A stretch of DNA of 64,000 nt from Flavobacteriaceae bacterium (GTDB lineage: Bacteria > Bacteroidota > Bacteroidia > Flavobacteriales > Weeksellaceae): contig JAUNUH010000002.1 of the NCBI GenBank assembly GCA_030538275.1, forward strand, positions 62,001 through 126,000, given 5' to 3'. Below the pieces are notes generated by a model that saw only the letters and a list, made by a program, of their open reading frames with translations, searched no databases and was not told where the DNA came from. Position numbers and translations under genes: made by a program. Below, one piece after another: positions 26,668 to 35,330 of the stretch (position 1 is its first letter; every line of letters starts with the position of its first letter).

Positions 26668-26693
26668 TCCATTATAAAATTAGAAATGCAAAT

Positions 26694-27485
26694 TTAATCA
26701 TTTAGTTCGCGTTTACGCAATCGTTTGGGAATGGGTTTTCCCTGATCCATGAGGCAGCGCATCAAATTGATACGAATCAGGTGATAGCAGGTTTGTTTGA
26801 TTTCGGGGATATGCGTTTTGTTGAGTCGGTCGGTTTCAAGAACTTGATTTACAGAAACGATAACTTTTCCCGGTTTTCCACGAAAATAAGCATAAGGTAA
26901 GATTTCTTTCATTCCGCAAATGGTCATGGTAATCAAAGGAACTCCGTTCATAATGGCAATGGCAAAAGGGCCGTCTAGAAAATCGTTGAGTAGAATATCT
27001 TCATGGGGAACACCGCCTTCTGGAAAAATACATATGGATTTGCCTTCAGAAATGCATCGTTTTGCATCTCTAAATACTTGAATTCTACTTTTTGCATCTT
27101 TTCTGTCCACGGTAATATTCATGCGTTTGAAAATAAAGCCAAAAACAGGAAGCGAAATAAGTTCTTTTTTGCCTACAAAAACCATAGGCTTGGGATGTAG
27201 AATCAGCATGAGCATTATATCCATCATCGAAGTATGGTTGGATATGACAACGTATGGGTGATTGGATTCGATTTCGATAAAACCTGCTTTTTTGATACGT
27301 AAACCCGATCCAAAAAATATCATTTTGGCCCATAGTCTTTCAAAATAATAGGCGGTTTTGAAATATTTGGGAAAGCAAGAAAGAGGCAAAACAAATAAAA
27401 CACCTATAAATAATGTTGCCAATGCTGCCATGATTACAAACCAAATGCGCCAGGCCAGAGATAATATTTTGTGGAGTATGGTCAT
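26694..27485 (-). CDS. plsC: 1-acyl-sn-glycerol-3-phosphate acyltransferase
   Basis: A 263-residue membrane-associated acyltransferase converting lysophosphatidic acid to phosphatidic acid. The block I motif is SNHTSMMDIM (HxxxxD) near residue 80, the block III motif is FPEGGVPHED near 150, and the TVDRKDAKSRIQVF segment lies between. A hydrophobic anchor covers residues 8-38. The start overlaps the pth stop as TAATG, so translation is coupled to pth. leuS follows 26 bases later. Confidence 0.9.
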   Translation of the reverse strand: MTILHKILSLAWRIWFVIMAALATLFIGVLFVLPLSCFPKYFKTAYYFERLWAKMIFFGSGLRIKKAGFIEIESNHPYVVISNHTSMMDIMLMLILHPKPMVFVGKKELISLPVFGFIFKRMNITVDRKDAKSRIQVFRDAKRCISEGKSICIFPEGGVPHEDILLNDFLDGPFAIAIMNGVPLITMTICGMKEILPYAYFRGKPGKVIVSVNQVLETDRLNKTHIPEIKQTCYHLIRINLMRCLMDQGKPIPKRLRKRELND

Positions 27486-28051
27486 TATTTACCGTTGAAT
27501 TCGTTCATGGCGTTGTTCAATCCTGTAAAAATAAAGGCAAATACGGCTTCAGAACAGATTTCCAAGCGTGTTTGGAGTAATTCACGTTCTTCTTGTGTCC
27601 AATCGCCGAGTACATAATCTACTTGTTTTCCTTGATGGAAAGTGTCACCGATTCCGAATCTGAGTCTGGGATATTGGGTTGTATTTAATTTTTCTTGAAT
27701 ACTTTTTAATCCATTATGGCCGCCGTCACTGCCCTTGCTGCGCATTCGAAGGGTACCAAAGGGTAGATTGAGATCGTCTGTAATGACCATGAGATTGGAG
27801 ATGGGAATTTTTTCTTTTTTCAGCCAATAATCAATGGCGTTTCCGCTGAGGTTCATGTAGGTATCTGGTTTGAGTATGTGAACGGGTCGTCCTCTGAATT
27901 TGAACTGACACATGGCGCCATAATTTGTGGCCACAAATGGGAATCCTGCATTTTTGGCCATTTCATCGGCTACCAAAAAACCAATATTATGGCGTGAGTT
28001 GATATACTTTTCGCCAATGTTTCCTAAACCTGCAATTAAAAATTTCTGCAT
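27485..28051 (-). CDS. pth: Peptidyl-tRNA hydrolase
   Basis: A 188-residue esterase that frees tRNA from prematurely released peptidyl-tRNA. Seen: FLIAGLGNIGEKYINSRHNIGF with the catalytic His, VHILKPDTYMNLSG, VITDDLNLPFG and SDGGHNGLKSI. The start chosen is the ATG at 28051, giving MQKFLIAGLG, the family's normal N-terminus; an upstream ATG at 28105 would add 18 residues and would place a -7 box inside the gene. The first gene of pth-plsC-leuS. Confidence 0.95.
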   Translation of the reverse strand: MQKFLIAGLGNIGEKYINSRHNIGFLVADEMAKNAGFPFVATNYGAMCQFKFRGRPVHILKPDTYMNLSGNAIDYWLKKEKIPISNLMVITDDLNLPFGTLRMRSKGSDGGHNGLKSIQEKLNTTQYPRLRFGIGDTFHQGKQVDYVLGDWTQEERELLQTRLEICSEAVFAFIFTGLNNAMNEFNGK

Positions 28052-28055
28052 GATG

Positions 28056-28063
28056 CAAAGATA
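28056..28063 (-). promoter_or_regulatory. -7 box abutting the pth start codon
   Basis: TATCTTTG on the minus strand matches TAnnTTTG and ends only 4 bases before the pth ATG. Transcription would begin at or within the start codon. No TTG sits 19 bases upstream. Confidence 0.45.
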
Positions 28064-28132
28064 TTTTTTTGTAAATTTGATGATGGACTGATGAGTTGTT
28101 TTCATTAATCCGGTACGAATGTAAAAGTTTAT

Positions 28133-28639
28133 ATGAGATTTTGGTACTTATTTCTGTTACTTTTTATGCTAATTTCTTGTCAAAAGGAAATGAAAACTTC
28201 ATTTTCGTCTGAGGCATTGGCGCAAAAGGTGTATGATGCTCAGGGTAAAGAGGGTGATTTGGGTGAGGTTCTGGAGCGATATCGTGGTAAGAAGGTGATA
28301 CTTGAGGTTTGGGCGTCATGGTGTTCTGATTGTCGCAAGGCTTTGCCCGATGTGGCCAAGTTTCAGCGTGAGCATCCAGAGATTCCTTTTGTGTTTTTAT
28401 CGGTTGATGAGGATAAGGAGGCTTGGAAAAGTGCTTTGGTAACGGCGATGGATCGATTTGACATCAAGGGAGAGCAATATTTTTTTGATACGGGTTGGCA
28501 AAAGTATTCGAATAATGATTTTATAGATTTCATTGAATTGGATTGGGTTCCTAGATATATGTTGCTGGATGAGAATGGAAATATTTCTGTTTATTATTCT
28601 AAAAAGATTTTGGATAAATCGATTAAAGAGGCTTTGTAA
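28133..28639 (+). CDS. Thioredoxin-fold lipoprotein (TlpA-like)
   Basis: A 168-residue lipoprotein: the signal peptide ends in the lipobox LISC with Cys16. The thioredoxin fold has the redox motif Cys64-Ser-Asp-Cys67 in WASWCSDCRKALPD, and the cis-Pro loop is VPRYMLLD near 135. This matches periplasmic TlpA/ResA-type disulphide reductases. Such proteins keep cysteines reduced for cytochrome maturation or other envelope tasks; the client is not shown here. The gene is alone, divergent from pth, and is followed by a strong terminator at 28758-28804. Confidence 0.88.
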   Translation: MRFWYLFLLLFMLISCQKEMKTSFSSEALAQKVYDAQGKEGDLGEVLERYRGKKVILEVWASWCSDCRKALPDVAKFQREHPEIPFVFLSVDEDKEAWKSALVTAMDRFDIKGEQYFFDTGWQKYSNNDFIDFIELDWVPRYMLLDENGNISVYYSKKILDKSIKEAL

Positions 28640-28679
28640 TCATTTGTTGAATTCTGTCAATCGGTAATTTGCTTTGAAT

Positions 28680-28862
28680 TTTTACAAAACTTTGTGGGGC
28701 GTGCTTGCAACCCGGATTGAACGAAAAGCCCGTAAAGCTGTATGCGCAAACAAAAATCTGCATACAGGATTGGAAGAATGGAAATCCCTGTATGCAGTTT
28801 TTTTGTAAGCATGCAGCTGCGGACTTGCAGAGAAAGCCGGATAAGTTGCCCAAAACAGACTA
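28680..28862. repeat. Palindromic intergenic element around the terminator
   Basis: The segment contains a central perfect hairpin (28758-28797). The flanks read GCTTGCAACCCGGATT on the left and AGCCGGATAAGTTGC on the right, so a CCGGAT sequence recurs on both sides of the hairpin. It resembles intergenic elements that recur in Flavobacteriia; that resemblance is from memory and unverified. No reading frame in it looks coding. Confidence 0.4.
28758..28804 (+). terminator. Long hairpin with T-run downstream of the TlpA-like gene
   Basis: Arms CTGCATACAGG and CCTGTATGCAG, extended by an ATT/AAT base, enclose a short loop and are followed by seven T. It sits inside a 305-base gap (28640-28944) that is richer in G+C than its surroundings and seems to be a palindromic repeat element. 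Confidence 0.75.
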
Positions 28863-28944
28863 ATAATTGGTATTAAGGTAAAGTTGAAGTGCCTGTTTTT
28901 TTGCTAAAATTTCTATAACTTCGCAGTTAAATTCAATATAAAAT

Positions 28945-29685
28945 ATGGGTCGTGCATTTGAATATCGAAAAGCGGCAAAGTTTGCGCGTTGGGATCGAAT
29001 GGCAAAACAATTTGCCAGAATAGGGAAGGAAATTGCGATGGCAGTGAAGGAAGGCGGGCCGGATCCGGAGACGAATCCTGCGTTGAGGCGGGTTATGCAG
29101 AATGCGAAAGGTGTGAATATGCCCAAGGATAATGTGGAGCGTGCTATTAAGAAGGCGAGTGGTGCTGATGCAGAGGTGTATGATTTGATTACGTTTGAGG
29201 GTTATGGGCCGCATGGTATTGGAATTTTTATTGAATGTACTACGAATAATAATAACCGAACGGTTGCGAATGTGCGTGCCATCTTCAATAAAGTGGGTGG
29301 AAATTTGGGTAAAAATGGTGAATTAGCCTTTATGTTTGATCGTAAAGGGGTTTTTACTATAGAGTTAGAAAAAATGCAGATGGATTGGGAGGATTTTGAG
29401 CTTGAAATGATAGATGCGGGTGCGGAAAGTATGGAAAAGGAGGATGAAGTAGTGATTGTATATGCTGATTTTGAGGACTTTGGAAGTGTTTCACATCGTT
29501 TGGATGATTTGGGTATAGAGGTACAGAATGCTGAATTGTTGCGAATTCCGAATATTACAAAAGAATTGCCTGTGGATCAAGCGAAAGAGATTTTGGATAT
29601 TATAGACCGTTTTGAGCAGGATGATGATGTGCAGAATGTGTATCATACCTTGGAAATTACCCAAGAGTTGGAAAATGCGCTGTAG
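28945..29685 (+). CDS. yebC: YebC/PmpR-family protein
   Basis: A 246-residue YebC/TACO1-type protein. The N-terminus MGRAFEYRKAAKFARWDRMA is the family's Bacteroidota form. Further motifs are PDPETNPALRRVMQNAK, MPKDNVERAIKKASG, EGYGPHGIGIFIEC and the acidic C-terminal part (YADFEDFGSVSHRLDDLG). The family has been described as transcription regulators and as translation factors that help ribosomes through polyproline stretches. The gene is alone on the plus strand, with no obvious partner. Confidence 0.93.
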   Translation: MGRAFEYRKAAKFARWDRMAKQFARIGKEIAMAVKEGGPDPETNPALRRVMQNAKGVNMPKDNVERAIKKASGADAEVYDLITFEGYGPHGIGIFIECTTNNNNRTVANVRAIFNKVGGNLGKNGELAFMFDRKGVFTIELEKMQMDWEDFELEMIDAGAESMEKEDEVVIVYADFEDFGSVSHRLDDLGIEVQNAELLRIPNITKELPVDQAKEILDIIDRFEQDDDVQNVYHTLEITQELENAL

Positions 29686-29804
29686 GGCTATGAAGTTTTC
29701 TAACTTGTTTTCCAGCGTTTTTTTTAATTCGGCTGAAAACAGCACAAAATGCGCTGAATTTTTACCAATCAAATCGTAATTGTAAGTTTAAATTTTGACT
29801 TATT

Positions 29805-31244
29805 CTAGTCGGTCAAGAACTGTATTGTATCTAGTTTGAGTCTGGATTTGAGATAGTTTCGAATGCGTTGTTCGTCTGTTTTTCTTTGTCTGATTAGGGC
29901 GTGTGAATTGGAATTATTTTTCCAGGTGAGAATAAATGTTGGCATCACACTTCTTCCCTTTTTGTTGAAGTCGCGATAATTGAAAACGGCATAGCCGAAA
30001 TGGTCTATATTGGGATATTGCGCCTTGAGTTCTTCTGAAATTGTAACAAACGGGATGGTATCACTATTGAGTCGTGCGACTTGATTTTTGAGGGAATTGA
30101 TGATAGAATCCTTGGTTCTGATTTCGTTTCCGGTGGCTGCATAGAGTGTTTCTATAAACTCTTCTCCTTGTTTTTCTACAATATTTGGGTCGTATGCGCC
30201 TTGGTTGATAAAGAGTCTTGTTTTTGGTAGTTTATATTTGGTTTGTAGTACTTGGTTCCACAAGTCTATGGTGTTTTGCGGAATGCGTTTGGAAATGGTC
30301 GAAATTGAAATATATCTGAGCGAATCTGTGGTGGTAATAGTCGGTCTATGAATATCTAGAAAAGTGTTGCTGTAAGTGGTTTCTATTTCTTCGGATAAAA
30401 ATCGGCGAACTTTGGCATTGAACAATTCTTCATTTACAATTTTATAAAAAATGAATCCGCTTGGAATCATTGTAAGTACAGCAACGGCCGCGATGAACCA
30501 ATTGGTTCGGCGTATTTGTTCTGCATTTTGATATTTGGCTAGGGGAAATCTTGTAACTTTTACAAATAGATAAGTGGCAATTCCGATAAAAATGGAATTG
30601 ATAAAGAAAAGATACAAGGCGTTGAGGCTTGCCGTGAAGCCTGTAAAGTCTTTGTAACCAATCTTTTCCGACCCCATGGCGAGGCCATAACCAGCGGTAC
30701 ATAGTGGTGGCATAAGTGCTGTTGCAATGGCTACACCCGCAATCACGTTGGCGTTGCGCACCTTGCTACTGAGGGCTGCAATACCTGCAAAACCACCAAA
30801 AAATGCAATCATTACGTCCAGAGATGTGGGTTCTATACGACCTCTGAGCTCTGTTGTAAGAGATTTGAGCGGTACCAACCAAAAGTATAAAAAAGAGGTG
30901 AGCAAAGCGATGACCACCATAATAGCAAAGTTGATGAGTGAGCGGCGTAGCGTGTCCCAATCGTTTACTGCTACAGAGTAGCCTAATCCTACAATTGGCC
31001 CCATAAGTGGAGAAATTAACATGGCGCCAATAACTACCGCAACTGAATTGGCGTTGAGCCCCAAAGATGCCACCATAACAGATGCCATAAGAATAAACGC
31101 TGCCATGCCTTTGAAATTGATGCTGCCCAATATTTCTTCTCGTGCGCGTTGTTTGTCAACATTATCCTGTAAATTGAATACTTCTTGAATAAAATTCACA
31201 ATAGAAGATGCAATTCCGGAATTTTGTCCTTTGTCATCTGTCAT
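29805..31244 (-). CDS. DUF389 (TIGR00341-type) membrane protein
   Basis: A 479-residue protein. Residues ~45-310 are membrane helices with the characteristic LISPLMGPIVGLGYSVAV and AIATALMPPLCTAGYGLAMG segments, and residues ~320-479 form a soluble C-terminal region. The family is widespread and its transport or other role is unknown. The gene follows manC by 19 bases on the same strand and is the last of the sprT-manC-DUF389 run. Confidence 0.88.
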   Translation of the reverse strand: MTDDKGQNSGIASSIVNFIQEVFNLQDNVDKQRAREEILGSINFKGMAAFILMASVMVASLGLNANSVAVVIGAMLISPLMGPIVGLGYSVAVNDWDTLRRSLINFAIMVVIALLTSFLYFWLVPLKSLTTELRGRIEPTSLDVMIAFFGGFAGIAALSSKVRNANVIAGVAIATALMPPLCTAGYGLAMGSEKIGYKDFTGFTASLNALYLFFINSIFIGIATYLFVKVTRFPLAKYQNAEQIRRTNWFIAAVAVLTMIPSGFIFYKIVNEELFNAKVRRFLSEEIETTYSNTFLDIHRPTITTTDSLRYISISTISKRIPQNTIDLWNQVLQTKYKLPKTRLFINQGAYDPNIVEKQGEEFIETLYAATGNEIRTKDSIINSLKNQVARLNSDTIPFVTISEELKAQYPNIDHFGYAVFNYRDFNKKGRSVMPTFILTWKNNSNSHALIRQRKTDEQRIRNYLKSRLKLDTIQFLTD

Positions 31245-31263
31245 AGAAACAGTTTAATTAGAT

Positions 31264-32343
31264 TTACACAAATTTTTCGCCTTTACTCAATTTGAGATCA
31301 TTTACAAAGTTTTTCACTTCTTGGTCGCTTTCCATGGGACATATAAGAAGTGCATTTTTGGTATCGATTACGATATAATTGTTCAGGCCTTCTATTACCA
31401 CGGCCTTATCTTTGGCGACATGAACCAGATTTCCTTTTGATTTGTATAATTTGACCGTTTTGCCTAGAATCGCATTTCGCTGTCGATTGCGGTTAGAATT
31501 TTCGTATAGCGAAGTCCATGTTCCCAAGTCGCTCCAGCCAAAACTCGCTGGAATTACATAAACCGTTTTGTGCCTTTCCATGATACCATGATCGATAGAA
31601 ATCTTTTGAAGAACAGGGTAAACTTTGTTTACTTTTCGTTTTTCAATATCTGTATTCAGGTCGTCATAGATTTGAAACATGGCTTGATGCATGTCGGGTA
31701 AAAATTTCTTAAAAGCTTCGATAATGGTTTGGGCTTTCCATACAAAAATCCCTGAATTCCATAAGAAATCTCCAGATAATAAGAATTTTTCGGCCAGTTC
31801 TCGATTGGGTTTTTCGGTAAAAGTTTTTACTTTTTTTACGGGGTTATCACTTTCTATATATTGAATATATCCATATCCTGTATCTGGCCTAGTGGGTTGA
31901 ATACCAAGTGTGTACAAACCGTCTTTTTGGTCGAGACTATCCAGGGCTAATTGCACTTTTTCGGCAAATTTATTTTCATTGATAATGAGATGGTCTGACG
32001 GGCAAAGTAAAATTTTGGCGTTGGCGTCTGTTTTTTGAATTTTCATGGCAGAATATAATGCACATGGTGCTGTATTCATGCCCATAGGTTCGCTTATGAT
32101 TTGATAATCTTGCAAGTCTGGAAGTTGTTTTTTTACCAAATCATTATACATTTTGTCGGTAATTACATATATACGTTCTGCGTCTGTAATATGTAAAATA
32201 CGCTCATAGGTTTGTTGAATCAATGTTTTGCCTGTTCCTAGTACATCGTGAAATTGCTTGGGAAATTTAGATGTGCTCAATGGCCAGAATCGCGTACCGA
32301 TTCCTCCTGCCATTATTACACAATATACATTTGAGTTTTTCAT
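31264..32343 (-). CDS. manC: Mannose-1-phosphate guanylyltransferase
   Basis: A 359-residue nucleotidyltransferase that forms GDP-mannose from mannose 1-phosphate and GTP. The pyrophosphorylase motif IMAGGIGTRFWPLSTSKFPK is at residues ~10-30. The metal-binding segment is LLCPSDHLI near 110 and FTEKPNRELAEKFL is near 172. There is no fused mannose-6-phosphate isomerase domain, so manA at 15548 supplies that step. The start overlaps the sprT stop by four bases (ATGA). Confidence 0.94.
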   Translation of the reverse strand: MKNSNVYCVIMAGGIGTRFWPLSTSKFPKQFHDVLGTGKTLIQQTYERILHITDAERIYVITDKMYNDLVKKQLPDLQDYQIISEPMGMNTAPCALYSAMKIQKTDANAKILLCPSDHLIINENKFAEKVQLALDSLDQKDGLYTLGIQPTRPDTGYGYIQYIESDNPVKKVKTFTEKPNRELAEKFLLSGDFLWNSGIFVWKAQTIIEAFKKFLPDMHQAMFQIYDDLNTDIEKRKVNKVYPVLQKISIDHGIMERHKTVYVIPASFGWSDLGTWTSLYENSNRNRQRNAILGKTVKLYKSKGNLVHVAKDKAVVIEGLNNYIVIDTKNALLICPMESDQEVKNFVNDLKLSKGEKFV

Positions 32344-32936
32344 GATTGATTTTTGATAATTTCATCTACAGGCGCCAATGGATGAACAGTAAAACGACGT
32401 CCAGTGTTGATTTCGATGCAAATATATCGTATTTTATTTTGACTTACTTTTTTGAATATTTTGTTACCACTTCTGAATATACTCCCGAAAGCCATATCTT
32501 TTACCACAATTCTGTCGGGATTTTCTTTTCTTTGAAAATATTCTGCAATGGGTGGGTAGCTGTAGTAGCCCGCGCGTGGATTGGGTGCAAAATCTTTTAG
32601 AATTAATTGAAATTCATCTTTAAATAAATGTAAACTTTCATAGATTAAATCAGAAAAAGTTATTTTCCATTCTATACCATGCGGCTTGATGTTTGGTCCG
32701 TATTTTACCCTGGCATGCATGTGTGCAATCTCGTGGGTGAGTATATGAAAAGACAGCTCTTTGTCTAGTCCGTAATTGAGGGTGATTTGGTGTCGGTTTC
32801 CCGCCTTTCTGTAGTCGCCAAGCTTGGTTTGTCTGGCATTTTTTATAATTAAATCCACCCCGTAACCCTTGCACCATTTATTCACAAAATGCAAAGCTCC
32901 TGGGATGAGATATTTATTTAATTCTTCGGTAAACAA
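32340..32936 (-). CDS. SprT-like zinc metalloprotease-fold protein
   Basis: A 198-residue SprT-family protein with the zinc motif His68-Glu69-x-x-His72 in HILTHEIAHMHARVKYGPN and a further His in KPHGIEWKITF. Eukaryotic Spartan relatives degrade DNA-protein crosslinks; the bacterial role is unsettled. The start is a TTG at 32936, the only start codon upstream of the conserved region. A -7 box (TATTTTTG, minus strand 32948-32941) ends 4 bases before it. It is the first gene of sprT-manC-DUF389 and divergent from mlaE. Confidence 0.85.
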   Translation of the reverse strand: MFTEELNKYLIPGALHFVNKWCKGYGVDLIIKNARQTKLGDYRKAGNRHQITLNYGLDKELSFHILTHEIAHMHARVKYGPNIKPHGIEWKITFSDLIYESLHLFKDEFQLILKDFAPNPRAGYYSYPPIAEYFQRKENPDRIVVKDMAFGSIFRSGNKIFKKVSQNKIRYICIEINTGRRFTVHPLAPVDEIIKNQS

Positions 32937-32940
32937 TTTT

Positions 32941-32948
32941 CAAAAATA
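32941..32948 (-). promoter_or_regulatory. -7 box abutting the SprT-like start codon
   Basis: TATTTTTG on the minus strand matches TAnnTTTG and lies 4 bases before the TTG start, which would give a leaderless or nearly leaderless transcript. Confidence 0.4.
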
Positions 32949-32988
32949 AAAATTTTAAACCTAATATTAAAAAATGTAATTTAGCGGG

Positions 32989-33747
32989 ATGTATTTTATT
33001 CTTTCATTTTTAGAAGCCATCGGGAAATACTTTATGCTCTTGGGCGATTCTTTCAAAATGCCCAAAAATTTTCGTGTATATCATAGATTGATAATGAGGG
33101 AATTGCATGATTTGGGGTATAATTCATTGGGTTTGGTTGCTTTTTTGTCACTGTTTATGGGTGCCGTTTTGGCTATTCAAATGTATCAAAATTTTAAAGG
33201 TGCAGCTTTCCCTATTCCCGATGCTTATGTAGGATATGCTACCAAAGTGGTCTTGGTCCTTGAGTTTTCTTCAACCATTATTTGCATTATTCTTGCCGGT
33301 AAAGTGGGTTCTTTTATAGCTTCAAGTATTGGCACGATGCGTGTTACAGAGCAAATCGACGCATTGGAAGTAATGGGTGTAAACGCTCCCAATTTTTTGA
33401 TTCTGCCCAAAATTATAGCTTCATTGCTTTTTTATCCTGTACTTTTAATGGTAAGTATCATTACAGGTGTTCTGGGTGGATATCTTGTAGGCGCAGCCAC
33501 AGGACAATGGTCCACCATTGATTTCGTAGAAGGACTTCAAATGGAATTTAATCCCTGGTTTTATACTTATACCTTTATCAAAATGGAAGTATTTGCCTTT
33601 GTTATAGCCACTATCCCCGCCTATTTTGGATTTTTTGTAGAGGGCGGAAGTTTAGAAGTAGGACGTGCCAGTACCACCGCTGTAGTGTGGACCTGCGTCA
33701 CCGTAATTGTTTTAAATTTAATTTTGACCCAATTATTATTGGTATGA
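32989..33747 (+). CDS. mlaE: MlaE-family ABC transporter permease
   Basis: A 252-residue inner-membrane permease of the MlaE/TRIC/YrbE family for phospholipid or lipid transport to or from the outer membrane. Seen: LGLVALFLSLFMGAV-type N-terminal helix (SLGLVAFLSLFMGAVLAIQM), the family stretch LAGKVGSFIASSIGTMRVTEQIDALEVMG... in its characteristic EQIDALEVMGVNAP form near 125, and five hydrophobic segments. The ATPase gene overlaps its stop (ATGA). No MlaD-like gene is adjacent here; it is probably encoded elsewhere. Confidence 0.92.
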   Translation: MYFILSFLEAIGKYFMLLGDSFKMPKNFRVYHRLIMRELHDLGYNSLGLVAFLSLFMGAVLAIQMYQNFKGAAFPIPDAYVGYATKVVLVLEFSSTIICIILAGKVGSFIASSIGTMRVTEQIDALEVMGVNAPNFLILPKIIASLLFYPVLLMVSIITGVLGGYLVGAATGQWSTIDFVEGLQMEFNPWFYTYTFIKMEVFAFVIATIPAYFGFFVEGGSLEVGRASTTAVVWTCVTVIVLNLILTQLLLV

Positions 33748-34514
33748 TAGAAGTAATTGATATCAGAAAATCCTTTGGAGATAACGAAGTAATTAAAGGC
33801 GTTTCTGCCAATTTTGAAAACGGAAAAACCAGCTTGGTAATAGGTGCATCTGGCGCAGGTAAAACGGTGTTTTTCAAATGTTTACTTGGAATTTATGAAC
33901 CTACCTCTGGAGAAATAATATATGACGGCGATAAATCCAGTGAAGATACCAAAGAAGAAAAACAAGAAAGACGTAAAAATATAGGTACCGTTTTTCAATA
34001 CTCTGCTTTATTGGATTTTTTGACGGTAGAAGAAAACGTGCGCTTTCCATTAGAAATGTTCACTAAAATGCCTATGTCTGAAATGCGTGACCGTGCTCAA
34101 AATATCTTGAAAAAAGTAAACCTGGCCGAAGAATCGTTTAATAAATATCCATCAGAAATTTCGGGCGGAATGCAAAAACGTGTGGCTATTGCTCGTGCGG
34201 TAGTTACAGAACCAAAATACCTGTTTTGTGATGAACCCAATTCTGGACTCGACCCCAAAACTGCCACCATCATAGATAATCTGATTCAGGATTTGACCAA
34301 AGAATTGGATATTACCACAATTGTCAACTCACACGATATGAACTCTGTGATGGAAATCGGAGAAAAAATTATCTTTTTAAAAAATGGCCTCAAAGCCTGG
34401 GAAGGAACAAATAAAGAAATACTTCATACCGAGCAAGAAGACGTTTCTGCTTTTGTCTATAACAGTGATTTGATGAAAAAAGTACGCGAAGCCCTCATTC
34501 GTGAAAATAGATAA
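33744..34514 (+). CDS. mlaF: MlaF-family ABC transporter ATP-binding protein
   Basis: A 256-residue ATPase partner of MlaE. The Walker A motif is GASGAGKT near residue 36, the signature is SGGMQKRVAIARA near 143, and Walker B is YLFCDEPNSGLDP near 165. The H-loop is VNSHDMNSV. The start chosen is the ATG at 33744, which overlaps the mlaE stop and gives MIEVIDIRKSFGD. An upstream ATG at 33687 would place 19 residues inside mlaE in another frame. mlaE and mlaF are translationally coupled. Confidence 0.94.
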   Translation: MIEVIDIRKSFGDNEVIKGVSANFENGKTSLVIGASGAGKTVFFKCLLGIYEPTSGEIIYDGDKSSEDTKEEKQERRKNIGTVFQYSALLDFLTVEENVRFPLEMFTKMPMSEMRDRAQNILKKVNLAEESFNKYPSEISGGMQKRVAIARAVVTEPKYLFCDEPNSGLDPKTATIIDNLIQDLTKELDITTIVNSHDMNSVMEIGEKIIFLKNGLKAWEGTNKEILHTEQEDVSAFVYNSDLMKKVREALIRENR

Positions 34515-34606
34515 ACTCAAACTTTTTACGAATTATTAACAAGTTTTTGGAATTTACGGCACATTTATTTCATATATAATGTAATAAATCAACAAAAAAG
34601 TAAACC

Positions 34607-35200
34607 ATGAAAAAATTCCTTTCTCTAGTTGCCGTAATTATCATGACCGGAGTTTATGCACAACAAGGCTTTGGTATCAAAGCAGGACTTACGTATAACG
34701 CCGACGACGGATTAATCAAATCTGCAAATTCTGCCTATCAAGCCAAAGGCGAAGGTAGCGCCGGGTATCATCTGGGTGTGTATAAACGATTGTCATTCAC
34801 TGGATTGTATGTACAACCCGAATTGTGGTATGTAAATTTTAAAAACACTTACAAAGATACTTCTGCAAGAGAATTTGATGTGCAAATCAAACGCATAGAT
34901 GTACCGGTGAGTTTAGGAACAAACGTTTTAGGAATAGGATATGTACAGGCTGGACCGGTATTTTCTTACTATTTTCAAGATGAAATCGATATGAATCAAG
35001 TTTCAGACATCAAACAAGACGATATAGCACTTGGCTTACAGATTGGTGCGGGCGTACAGTTACAACAGTTTAGCGCCAATTTAAGATATGATTTCCCGAT
35101 GGGTAAACGCAGCACAGAATGGGTGCAAAATAGTAATTATAACTTCCAGACCGAGAGCTCACCAAAGTTACTGCACTTAAGTATCGGATATAGTTTTTAA
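34607..35200 (+). CDS. Outer-membrane beta-barrel protein (porin family, OmpW/PorT-like)
   Basis: A 197-residue exported protein. The signal peptide is MKKFLSLVAVIIMTGVYA, followed by QQGFGIKAGLTYNADDG, the standard opening of small Bacteroidota eight-stranded barrels. Alternating hydrophobic strands run to the final LLHLSIGYSF, which ends in Phe. No enzyme motifs are present. It stands alone, and a hairpin terminator follows at 35224-35256. A specific function cannot be given. Confidence 0.82.
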   Translation: MKKFLSLVAVIIMTGVYAQQGFGIKAGLTYNADDGLIKSANSAYQAKGEGSAGYHLGVYKRLSFTGLYVQPELWYVNFKNTYKDTSAREFDVQIKRIDVPVSLGTNVLGIGYVQAGPVFSYYFQDEIDMNQVSDIKQDDIALGLQIGAGVQLQQFSANLRYDFPMGKRSTEWVQNSNYNFQTESSPKLLHLSIGYSF

Positions 35201-35223
35201 ATGAAAAACTGCCAGTAGAAATT

Positions 35224-35256
35224 AGTCCAACATCCCATGATTTTGGACTTTTTTTA
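35224..35256 (+). terminator. Terminator after the small outer-membrane barrel gene
   Basis: Arms AGTCCAA and TTGGACT around a 12-base loop, followed by a run of seven T. Confidence 0.75.
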
Positions 35257-35330
35257 TATTTTTGAAGCTGAAGAATTTTTGAGAAAAGCTGTTAATTCCT
35301 TTATATTTGAATCCGATTTAATAGGTTAAA

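Noticed and set aside
28623..28853. A minus-strand open frame of 76 codons in the 28.6-28.9 kb gap
   Set aside because: Its composition follows the palindromic element, and it has no recognisable protein features.
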